Shown here in pieces: positions 52,557 through 60,142 of a stretch of 64,000 bases of DNA. Source of the DNA: RGIG7450 sp045648785. Lineage in GTDB: Bacteria > Bacillota > Clostridia > RUG12999. The translations under genes were made by a program, and so were the position numbers. Below the pieces are notes generated by a model. It saw nothing but the letters and a program-made list of their open reading frames with translations. It searched no databases and had not been told where the DNA came from. The number at the start of each line of letters is the position of its first letter. Positions within the stretch are counted from its first letter, which is position 1. The stretch lies in assembly GCA_045648785.1 (NCBI GenBank), contig JAZROP010000003.1, forward strand, positions 26,213-90,212, given 5' to 3'.

Positions 52557-53879
52557 ATGGCAACAGCAATTCTTATGCCTAAGCAGGGACAATCAGTTGA
52601 AAGCTGTATCATTGCAAAATGGCATAAAAACGAAGGCGACAGTGTAGCAGTTGGCGATGTTTTATTTACATATGAAACAGACAAAGCTACATTTGACGAA
52701 GAAGCAAAAGAAGCAGGCACAATGCTTGGTATCTTTTTTGAAGAAGGAGATGACATTCCCTGTCTGACTCCTGTATGTGCAATCGGTAATCCGGGCGAAG
52801 ATATTTCTGCTCTGAAACCGGTATCTGAAGAAGATGAGGCACCGGCAGCAGAAGCTGCACCTGTGGTAGAAGTAGCTCCCGTAGTTGCAGCTGCACCCGT
52901 AGAAGTAAAGAAAGAAGCATCTGAAGGTGTATTTATTTCTCCCAGAGCAAAAGCTCTTGCGGACAAACGAGGTGTAGATTATCATTATGCAACAGCAACA
53001 GGTCCTAATGGCAGAGTTATTGAAAGAGATGTTCAGGCTATGATTGATGCCGGTCTTATGACAACTCCTGCAGCTAAAGGTGCTTTTGGTGCAGACATTG
53101 TCGGCACAGGCATCGGCGGCAGAATTTCCGTTAATGACATTGGCGCACCTGTGGCAGCTCCCGCAGCGGTAGCAGCACCTGTAGCTGATTTTGAAGAGGT
53201 TAAAACACCCAATATCCGTAAGGTTATTGCTAAAACAATGCACGCATCACTTTCCGAAATGGCTCAGCTTACACTCAATGCTTCCTTTGATGCTACAGAA
53301 ATTATGGCTTACAGAAGCAAAGTTAAAGCTAACATGGAAAAACTGGGTCTTGCAAACATTACACTCAACGACCTCGTTATGTATGCAGTAGCAAAAACAC
53401 TTCCAAACCACAAGGATTGTAATGCTCACTACCTTGGTGACACAATCAAATTCTTTAACAATGTACATCTCGGTATGGCAGTTGATACTCCAAGAGGACT
53501 TCTTGTTCCCACAATCTTTAATGCTAACAACAAATCTTTAAACGAGATTGCAACAGAAGCTAAAGAACTTGCAGGTAAATGTAAGGAAGGTACGGCAACT
53601 CCCGATATGCTCACAGGCGGCAGCTTCACAGTTACCAACCTTGGCAGCATGGGTATCGAAAGCTTTACACCTGTTATCAATCCTCCACAGACATGCATCT
53701 TAGGTGTATGTACTATTGAAACAAAGGTTAAAAATGTTGGCGGCGAATATAAATATTATCCTGCTATGGGACTTTCCCTCACTTTTGACCACAGAGCACT
53801 TGACGGTTCTCCGGCTGCAAGATTCTTAAAAGAACTTTGCACAAACCTCGAAAACTTCTCAGTGCTTCTTGCTAAATAA
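52557..53879 (+). CDS. Dihydrolipoamide acyltransferase (E2) of a 2-oxoacid/acetoin dehydrogenase complex
   Basis: 440 residues. A lipoyl domain (1-80) has lipoyl lysine K43 in ETDKATFDEEA. A Pro/Ala/Val linker (90-118) leads to a peripheral subunit-binding domain (about 126-163, SPRAKALADKRGVD...GPNGRVIERDV), a second short linker, and the catalytic domain (215-440) with H412 and D416 in DHRALDG. It transfers the acyl group to CoA. RBS aaaggagg. The acyl specificity (acetyl or other) cannot be read from the sequence. It is the first component gene of the complex, ahead of E3 and E1. Confidence 0.95.
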   Translation: MATAILMPKQGQSVESCIIAKWHKNEGDSVAVGDVLFTYETDKATFDEEAKEAGTMLGIFFEEGDDIPCLTPVCAIGNPGEDISALKPVSEEDEAPAAEAAPVVEVAPVVAAAPVEVKKEASEGVFISPRAKALADKRGVDYHYATATGPNGRVIERDVQAMIDAGLMTTPAAKGAFGADIVGTGIGGRISVNDIGAPVAAPAAVAAPVADFEEVKTPNIRKVIAKTMHASLSEMAQLTLNASFDATEIMAYRSKVKANMEKLGLANITLNDLVMYAVAKTLPNHKDCNAHYLGDTIKFFNNVHLGMAVDTPRGLLVPTIFNANNKSLNEIATEAKELAGKCKEGTATPDMLTGGSFTVTNLGSMGIESFTPVINPPQTCILGVCTIETKVKNVGGEYKYYPAMGLSLTFDHRALDGSPAARFLKELCTNLENFSVLLAK

Positions 53880-53896
53880 TTAGGAGGACGAAATAA

Positions 53897-55261
53897 ATGC
53901 TTTACGATTTAATTGTACTGGGCGGCGGCCCGGGTGGATACCTTGCTGCTGAAAGAGCAGGCCATGCAGGTCTTAAAACTCTGCTCATCGAAAAAAGATC
54001 TGTTGGCGGCGTTTGCTTAAACGAAGGTTGCGTTCCTTCAAAAGCTCTTTTATACAGCGCAAAGGTTTACGACTATGCAAAACATGGTGATCACTATGGT
54101 GTTACCTGTGAAAATGTAAAATTTGACCATGCTTTCGCTATGAAGAGAAAGGACAAGGTTGTTTCTACTCTTGTTGGCGGCATTAAAGCAGGTCTTAAAG
54201 CCAATAAAGTAACACTTGTTGAGGGTGAAGCCATGATTATGGGCAGAGATGCCGAAGGCTTCATCCTTAAAGTTGGCAATGATGAATATAAAGGTGCAAA
54301 ACTTCTTATTGCAACAGGCTCAATGCCCGTTGTTCCTCCCATTCCGGGCGTAAAAGAAGGTCTTGAAAGCGGTATGATTATGACAAACCGCGAAATCCTT
54401 TCTATTCCTGCAATTCCCGAAAACCTCGTTATCATCGGTGGTGGCGTTATCGGTCTTGAGATGGCTTCTTACTTCAACTCTGTTGGCAGCAAAGTAACAG
54501 TTGTTGAAATGATGCCCAAAATTGCAGGTCCTACAGATGCTGAAATTTCAAACATCCTGCTCAAGAGCTATCAGGATAAAGGTGTCGATTTCAGACTTGG
54601 ATGCAAGGTTGTTGAAGTTACAGCTGACAGTGTTAAATATGAAAAAGACGGCAAGGTTGAAAGTGTTAAGGCTGACAAAGTTCTGCTTTCAATCGGCAGA
54701 CGCCCCGTTACACAGGGTATCGGTCTTGAAAACATTGGCGTAGCAACCGAAAGAGGCGCTATCATTACAGACCGCTATAGCAAAACAAATGTTGCAGGTG
54801 TTTACGCTGCAGGCGATGTTAACGGCAGAATGATGCTTGCTCATGTTGCTTACCGTGAAGCTGAAGTTGCAATCAACAACATCCTCGGCAAAAAAGATAT
54901 CATGAGATATGATGCAGTTCCTTCCGTAATCTACACCAACCCCGAAGTTGGCTGCGTAGGTGAAACTGAAGAAAGTGCAAAAGCTAAAGGTATCGATATT
55001 GAAGTTGCTAACATCACAATGAACTATTCCGGCAGATATGTTGCTGAAAACGAAGGCGGCAAAGGCATCTGCAAAGTTATTGTTGATAAGAAATATAAAC
55101 GCCTTATCGGTGCTCATATGATTGGTAACTACGCTTCCGAAATCATTTTCGGCGCAGGTATCATGATTGAAACCGAAATGAGAGTTGACGACATTAAAGA
55201 AATTATATTCCCTCATCCGACAGTATGTGAAATACTTCGTGAGGCTATATTTCAGTTATAA
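53897..55261 (+). CDS. Dihydrolipoyl dehydrogenase (E3)
   Basis: 454-residue flavoprotein. The FAD-binding GGGPGG is at 9-14, the redox-active disulfide is C40-C45 (GGVCLNEGCVPSK), the NAD-binding fold is IIGGGVIGLEMASYF, and the interface active-site motif is FPHPTVCEILREAI near the C-terminus. It reoxidises the lipoyl group on E2 and makes NADH. The RBS is taggaggac. It lies 17 bp after E2 and 32 bp before E1. Confidence 0.97.
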   Translation: MLYDLIVLGGGPGGYLAAERAGHAGLKTLLIEKRSVGGVCLNEGCVPSKALLYSAKVYDYAKHGDHYGVTCENVKFDHAFAMKRKDKVVSTLVGGIKAGLKANKVTLVEGEAMIMGRDAEGFILKVGNDEYKGAKLLIATGSMPVVPPIPGVKEGLESGMIMTNREILSIPAIPENLVIIGGGVIGLEMASYFNSVGSKVTVVEMMPKIAGPTDAEISNILLKSYQDKGVDFRLGCKVVEVTADSVKYEKDGKVESVKADKVLLSIGRRPVTQGIGLENIGVATERGAIITDRYSKTNVAGVYAAGDVNGRMMLAHVAYREAEVAINNILGKKDIMRYDAVPSVIYTNPEVGCVGETEESAKAKGIDIEVANITMNYSGRYVAENEGGKGICKVIVDKKYKRLIGAHMIGNYASEIIFGAGIMIETEMRVDDIKEIIFPHPTVCEILREAIFQL

Positions 55262-55293
55262 TTTTTAAATACTATTAAAAGGAGATAAAGATC

Positions 55294-57759
55294 ATGCCTA
55301 AAAGTCAATTTATGGATCCTAATGAGCTGAGAAAACCTGGGTTTGTTGAACTTAGTAACATTCCTGTTAACCAGTACAACAAAACAATCGCTCAGGAAAA
55401 GAAAAACTTCAAAAAAGATGATTTCATCCGTATCTACCGTGATATGAGAATCATCCGTGAATTTGAAACAATGCTTTACCTCATCAAAACTCAGGGTGAG
55501 TACAACGGTATTGCATACAACAACCCCGGTCCTGCACACCTTTCTATGGGTCAGGAAGCATCCAGCGTTGGTCAGGCTTACCTGCTTGATACTGACGACT
55601 ACATCTTCGGCTCACACCGTAGCCACGGCGAAATCCTTGCAAAAGGTCTTTCCGCTATTGAAAAACTTGACGACAAAGAGCTTTACAGCATTATGGAAAA
55701 CTTCCTTGACGGCCGTACACTTAAAGTTGTAGAAGCAGGTCAGAAATCTGTAAAAGAACTCGCTATCGACTTCCTCGTTTATGGTGCACTTGCTGAAGTG
55801 TTCGCAAGAGAAACAGGCTTCCACAAGGGTCTGGGCGGCTCAATGCACGCATTCTTCCTGCCTTTCGGTATTTACCCCAATAACGCTATCGTTGGCGGTA
55901 GTGCTACAATCGCTATGGGTGCAGCACTCTTTAAGAAAGTTAATGAGAAAAAAGGTATCGTAATTTCCAACATCGGTGACGGTTCTATGGCTCGTGGCCC
56001 TGTTTGGGAAGCTATGAACTTCGGCTCAATGGACCAGTTCAAACAGCTCTGGGATGAAGCTCACAGAGGCGGTCTCCCGATTATCTTCAACTTCTTCAAC
56101 AACCTCTACGGCATGGGTGGTCAGACTGTTGGTGAAACAATGGCTTACAACGTACTCGCTAGAGTTGGTGCAGGTGTTAACCCTGATCAGCTCCACGCTG
56201 AAAGAGTTGATGGTTACGATCCGCTCGCAGTTATCGATGCAGTTAGAAGAAAGAGAAAGATTCTTGAAGAGAAAAAAGGTCCTGTTCTTATGGATACTCT
56301 TACATACAGATACACTGGCCACTCTCCTTCAGACGCAATGACATACAGAACAAAAGAAGAGGTGGAAGCTTGGGAAGCTCAGGATTCAATCCAGGCTTAC
56401 AAAGCAAAGCTCATCGAAGCTGGTGTTGCTAAAGAAGAAACATTTGCTGAAATCGATGAATATACAATCGGCCTCATCACAAAGAGCTGTAAAATGGCTT
56501 CCGATGATGAAATTTCTCCCAGAATGGATCTCTACAAAGTTCCGGATGAAATCGAAAAAATCATGTTCTCCAACGGCAGCGTAGAAAAAATGGAAGACAG
56601 AAAACCTGACGTTTTAATGCCCATGGAAGAAAATGACAGAGTTAAAGCTATTGCTAAGAAAGAACGTTTCGGTATTGACAAAAACGGCAAACTAGTTTCT
56701 AAAAACAAAGTTTACCAGCTCAGAGACGGTCTGTTTGAAGCTATTATCGACAGATACTACAAAGACCCGACTCTCATCAGCTATGGTGAAGATGTAAGAG
56801 ACTGGGGCGGCGCTTATGCTGTTTACCGTGGTCTAACAGAAGCTATTCCTTACCACAGACTGTTTAACTCACCTATCGCTGAATCCGCTATCGTAGGTTC
56901 TGCTGTAGGTTACGCAATGGCAGGCGGCCGTGCAATCGTTGAACTTATGTACTGTGACTTCCTTGGCTGTGCAGGTGACGAAGTATTCAACCAGCTCGCT
57001 AAATGGCAGTCCATGAGTGCAGGTTTACTTAAAATGCCTATCGTTCTCCGTGTATCTGTTGGTTCTAAATATGGTGCTCAGCACTCTCAGGACTGGACAG
57101 CTCTCGTTGGACATATTCCGGGTCTTAAAGCTATATTCCCGGCTACACCTTACGATGCAAAAGGTCTTATGAACGCTGCTCTTAACGGTACAGACCCTGT
57201 TATCTGCTTCGAATCTCAGAGAATTTACGATGTTGGCGAACAGTTCCACGAAGGCGGCGTTCCCGAAGGTTACTATGAAATTCCTCTCGGTGAGCCTGAC
57301 GTTAAACGTGAAGGTAGCGACATCACAATTCTTACAGTAGGTTCTACACTTTACACAGCTCTTAAAGCTGCTGACGAGCTGAAAGAAAAATATGGTATGT
57401 CTGCTGAAGTTATCGACGCAAGATCTATCGTACCTTTCAACTACGAAAAAGTTATCGAATCTGTTAAGAAAACAGGTAAAATCCTCCTCGCAAGTGACGC
57501 TTGTGACAGAGGTTCTATCCTTAAAGAATTTGCAGCTAACATTTCCGAACTCGCATTCGATTACCTGGATGCACCTCCGGTTGTTGTTGGCTCCAGAAAC
57601 TGGATTACACCTGCTTACGAACTTGAAGAACATTTCTTCCCGCAGGCTGACTGGATTATCGATGCAATTCACGAAAGAATCGCACCTATCCCCGGCTACA
57701 CAGCAAGAAGAAACTTCACAGACGCTGAAAAACTCAGAAGAGCAAAAGCAGGCGTTTAA
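55294..57759 (+). CDS. Fused E1 alpha/beta dehydrogenase component (thiamine-diphosphate dependent)
   Basis: 821 residues. Residues about 40-420 are the E1 alpha part with HRSHGE (108-113), GLGGSMH and the TPP motif GDG (228-230) to NN (269-270). Residues about 475-810 are the E1 beta part (GEDVRDWGGAY, SPIAESAIVG, ELMYCDFLGCAGDEVFNQLAKWQ, QHSQDW). Two departures from standard E1 alpha are visible: some 40 extra residues (about 125-168) between HRSHGE and the GGSMH region, and a GDG-to-NN spacing of about 41 instead of about 30. It cleaves a 2-oxoacid or an acyloin/diketone and passes the acyl unit to E2. It is the last gene, before a strong terminator. Confidence 0.93.
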   Translation: MPKSQFMDPNELRKPGFVELSNIPVNQYNKTIAQEKKNFKKDDFIRIYRDMRIIREFETMLYLIKTQGEYNGIAYNNPGPAHLSMGQEASSVGQAYLLDTDDYIFGSHRSHGEILAKGLSAIEKLDDKELYSIMENFLDGRTLKVVEAGQKSVKELAIDFLVYGALAEVFARETGFHKGLGGSMHAFFLPFGIYPNNAIVGGSATIAMGAALFKKVNEKKGIVISNIGDGSMARGPVWEAMNFGSMDQFKQLWDEAHRGGLPIIFNFFNNLYGMGGQTVGETMAYNVLARVGAGVNPDQLHAERVDGYDPLAVIDAVRRKRKILEEKKGPVLMDTLTYRYTGHSPSDAMTYRTKEEVEAWEAQDSIQAYKAKLIEAGVAKEETFAEIDEYTIGLITKSCKMASDDEISPRMDLYKVPDEIEKIMFSNGSVEKMEDRKPDVLMPMEENDRVKAIAKKERFGIDKNGKLVSKNKVYQLRDGLFEAIIDRYYKDPTLISYGEDVRDWGGAYAVYRGLTEAIPYHRLFNSPIAESAIVGSAVGYAMAGGRAIVELMYCDFLGCAGDEVFNQLAKWQSMSAGLLKMPIVLRVSVGSKYGAQHSQDWTALVGHIPGLKAIFPATPYDAKGLMNAALNGTDPVICFESQRIYDVGEQFHEGGVPEGYYEIPLGEPDVKREGSDITILTVGSTLYTALKAADELKEKYGMSAEVIDARSIVPFNYEKVIESVKKTGKILLASDACDRGSILKEFAANISELAFDYLDAPPVVVGSRNWITPAYELEEHFFPQADWIIDAIHERIAPIPGYTARRNFTDAEKLRRAKAGV

Positions 57760-57768
57760 TATGCTTAA

Positions 57769-57800
57769 TAAAAAATCCACCCGAAAGGGTGGATTTTTTT
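57769..57800 (+). terminator. Strong intrinsic terminator after the E1 gene
   Basis: AAAAAATCCACCC-gaaa-GGGTGGATTTTTTT: a 13 bp stem with a stable GAAA tetraloop and T-tract. Confidence 0.95.
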
Positions 57801-57886
57801 GATGCATTATTATAAGGGTTGCAATTTTTAAAAAACTGTGGTAATAGGAATTTTGTCAAGGGTAAATTTAATATTTTTACAAATTT

Positions 57887-57922
57887 AAAGGATATACCCC
57901 AAAAAAACAGGGCATATCCTTT
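57887..57922 (-). terminator. Probable terminator after the accessory cassette
   Basis: AAAGGATATGCCC and GGGGTATATCCTTT pair with one bulge around an A/T-rich loop. The following minus-strand sequence is AT-rich without a clean T run. Nothing else was seen in 57801-57886. Confidence 0.6.
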
Positions 57923-57929
57923 GTGATAA

Positions 57930-58916
57930 TTATTGTTTTACTACTTTAAATGCTGAAACATCCAAATTTTTAAATAAATCTTTATGCTTGTTGAATTCTT
58001 TTAATGGAACAATCTTAATTTTCCCTTTCTTATATTCATCTATCCCAAACAAAGCACATAATGTTGGGTGAAGATTTTCAGTTCTATCTTTGTTAGTTCT
58101 CAATAGCAAGTAAGCTCCTTTTGGTTTGCTATCGAATTTTTGGGACAAGTTTTTGGGTAATTCATCATAATCAACATGCTGAAGCAACTGTTCGTGTACA
58201 TCTTTTTCTTTGTGTTTCATATTCGGATAATACTTGTCCATAAATAAATTCCAGAACTCTATGTATTTTTTTAAATCTATACTTTTTTCATTTTTCCTTG
58301 CCGAAAACGCAAATGAATAATATAGATTATCTTCATCCGCATAATCATAAAAACAGTTCCAATTATTTGATTTAAAAAATTCAAATTTCTTGCGTGTAAA
58401 CATCTTTTTTTCTTCAGTGGGTAATTCCTTTAAAAATGAATATGAATTAAAGATAATTATATCCAATAATATGTCAACAACTGCACACCCAAATAACTCA
58501 CGTGATATTACAAGTTCGGAATCGCAAGACAATGAGCTGATTTTTACCTCCTTAAAGCCATCGGCTATCAAAAAATCTAATATATGAGATATTTCTACGG
58601 AATCTTTTACCTGCTTTTTAATTTTTTTCTCAAAAGATGAACTTGTTTCATAATCATGCACAACAAATCTTGAGCGTTTTTCAACTTTACCATCAAATAA
58701 TGTATTTATTGAAATATATGGAAGTTGCCTATCATGAATTCTAAGATTTAAATCTTGAATAAGAACATTCACATTCTTACTAATACTAGGCATTTCTTTT
58801 GTTACTTCTTGAGCACAGCTACTTTTTTTGTCTACAACTATATTTCTTGTTTTAATTTTCTTGGTGAAATTTTTAAGAAATTCCGGTCTAATAATATTTT
58901 TTGAATTTGTAGACAT
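57930..58916 (-). CDS. Protein of unknown function, AT-rich accessory gene
   Basis: 328 residues; no family recognised. It is lysine-rich and soluble-looking, with no signal peptide or clear membrane span. The N-terminal 60 residues are basic; a middle part contains a hydrophobic helix (AVVDILLDIIIFNSYSFL), and the C-terminal part has PKGAYLLLRTNKDRTENLHPTLCALFGIDEYKKG, which may be a small nucleic acid- or ligand-binding unit, though this is a guess. Base composition is markedly more AT-rich than neighbours on the left. It follows the DUF2971 gene by 19 bp on one transcript. I chose ATG at 58916 (AGGGAAG spacing) over GTG at 58925. Confidence 0.7.
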   Translation of the reverse strand: MSTNSKNIIRPEFLKNFTKKIKTRNIVVDKKSSCAQEVTKEMPSISKNVNVLIQDLNLRIHDRQLPYISINTLFDGKVEKRSRFVVHDYETSSSFEKKIKKQVKDSVEISHILDFLIADGFKEVKISSLSCDSELVISRELFGCAVVDILLDIIIFNSYSFLKELPTEEKKMFTRKKFEFFKSNNWNCFYDYADEDNLYYSFAFSARKNEKSIDLKKYIEFWNLFMDKYYPNMKHKEKDVHEQLLQHVDYDELPKNLSQKFDSKPKGAYLLLRTNKDRTENLHPTLCALFGIDEYKKGKIKIVPLKEFNKHKDLFKNLDVSAFKVVKQ

Positions 58917-58935
58917 ACGTTTCACTTCCCTTCAT

Positions 58936-59811
58936 TTATTTAACTCTGCATATATCACTACCAAATTCTATTTTTTTTACTGAACATATTAATTTGTCCT
59001 TATTTGGACTTTTATTCTTGATTAGTGTTTTAATTGTGTACTCATAGGCAGGATTTATTTTTTCCCCTATCACAATGCCTTCAACAAAGGAAAATAGCTT
59101 TTTTACAGATACAAGATCATCATGATTTTCAGTCATTGTAACCATGCGATATTCACGCTCATTTTCCCAATCATCTAGTTTTTCAAAATAATTATATTTC
59201 AAAAAATCTGCATCATTTATAGATTTATCAATAAAAACCATTCGTCCATTTGCGATGTTAGAGATTTGTTTGTACAATAAATTGATATTTTCTTCATTTA
59301 TTATGTATCTATCATAAATTTTTTTGTATATAACTTTATCTGATTTGATTAATGTTATATGTTCAACCGCCTTTTCTAACTTTTCTTTATTTATGATAAA
59401 GCAAACACCTTCATTGTTAGAGGCATATTGAGCCCACATTCTAGGCAATGCAAAACCACGTCCTGATACATCATAATATTGCTTTTTATATGTTTTATCT
59501 GTATAGGTGGTATTTTCGCAAAACGAAGATATGTCAGAATCGAGGCTGAAACATATAAGCCGTATATATGGCTGCATTTTTTTAAAGTAGTCTAATATTT
59601 TTTTTGACTTTTTTTCATATGTAACTTTATCTGTATCAAAGATAATTTTGGGTTTTGACTCTATCGTATCATTCGTGTTGCATATTGAGGCAAAACGCAG
59701 AGTTTCTGAATGTATAATCTGAATAGCTTTGTCAATATTTGTATAATGATACAAATATTTTCCTGTATCAAATTTTCCGTTAATCAAAGGTTTCCATATA
59801 TCAGTACTCAT
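58936..59811 (-). CDS. DUF2971 family protein
   Basis: 291 residues. The family pattern is seen as LYHYTNIDKAIQIIHSETLRFASICNTNDTIE near the N-terminus, LPRMWAQYASNNEGVCFIIN in the middle, and LDDWENEREYRMV towards the C-terminus. DUF2971 proteins occur sporadically in accessory regions of bacterial and phage genomes; no reaction is established. Start ATG at 59811 has the RBS ggggggag 8 nt upstream. It has its own consensus promoter and a leader of about 95 nt. Composition is AT-rich (about 30% GC by eye), suggesting acquisition by transfer together with the next gene. Confidence 0.82.
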   Translation of the reverse strand: MSTDIWKPLINGKFDTGKYLYHYTNIDKAIQIIHSETLRFASICNTNDTIESKPKIIFDTDKVTYEKKSKKILDYFKKMQPYIRLICFSLDSDISSFCENTTYTDKTYKKQYYDVSGRGFALPRMWAQYASNNEGVCFIINKEKLEKAVEHITLIKSDKVIYKKIYDRYIINEENINLLYKQISNIANGRMVFIDKSINDADFLKYNYFEKLDDWENEREYRMVTMTENHDDLVSVKKLFSFVEGIVIGEKINPAYEYTIKTLIKNKSPNKDKLICSVKKIEFGSDICRVK

Positions 59812-59825
59812 AGCAATACTCCCCC

Positions 59826-59884
59826 CTAAAAACACAAAAGCACCACCTAAAAAGGAAGTGCATGGGAATGAAACTAATGTTTCA
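59826..59884 (-). promoter_or_regulatory. Structured leader with possible attenuator upstream of the DUF2971 gene
   Basis: Reading the minus strand, the leader holds TGAAAC-atta-GTTTCA (59884-59869), then GCAC-tt-CCT/AGG-tg-GTGC (59861-59840) followed by TTTTGTGTTTTT. The second hairpin plus T-rich run could act as a weak attenuator just before the RBS. Confidence 0.4.
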
Positions 59885-59912
59885 CACTTAACTACATATA
59901 TTATTTTCCATT

Positions 59913-59941
59913 ATTATACATCAAAACATATTATTTGTCAA
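59913..59941 (-). promoter_or_regulatory. Consensus promoter for the DUF2971 cassette
   Basis: On the minus strand TTGACA (59941-59936), 17 bp spacer, TATAAT (59918-59913). The rest of this roughly 330 bp gene-free stretch (59812-60142) is AT-rich; apart from the leader above and the hairpin at 60096-60129, I see nothing else in it. Confidence 0.85.
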
Positions 59942-60095
59942 TATTTCTTAATCTTTTTAGAATTTTTTTGTTACCTTTGCAAAAATCTCAATGCGAATAT
60001 TTGTTGCTATTTTTTTACATGCTTACCTTGCAAGGTTTTTATATTTATTATAACCACAAATGCAACTTGAATAAAAATCTTACATAAATAGATTA

Positions 60096-60129
60096 AGGGC
60101 ATACCGCTTTTTAGTCGGCGGTATGCCCT
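60096..60129 (-). terminator. Hairpin terminator after the large surface protein
   Basis: AGGGCATACCGC and GCGGTATGCCCT form a perfect 12 bp stem with a 10 nt loop, 14 bp past the stop codon. The downstream T-tract on the minus strand is weak (TTAATCTATTT). Confidence 0.7.
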
Positions 60130-60142
60130 CAATTCGTTTTGA

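Noticed and set aside
52600..53250. Long reverse-strand reading frames rich in S, C and F opposite the E2 gene.
   Set aside because: They mirror codon bias of the E2 gene, have no RBS and lack any protein family pattern.
59826..59911. Type III toxin-antitoxin system (RNA repeats upstream of a toxin gene).
   Set aside because: The leader has hairpins but no tandem RNA repeats, and DUF2971 is not a ToxN-like family.
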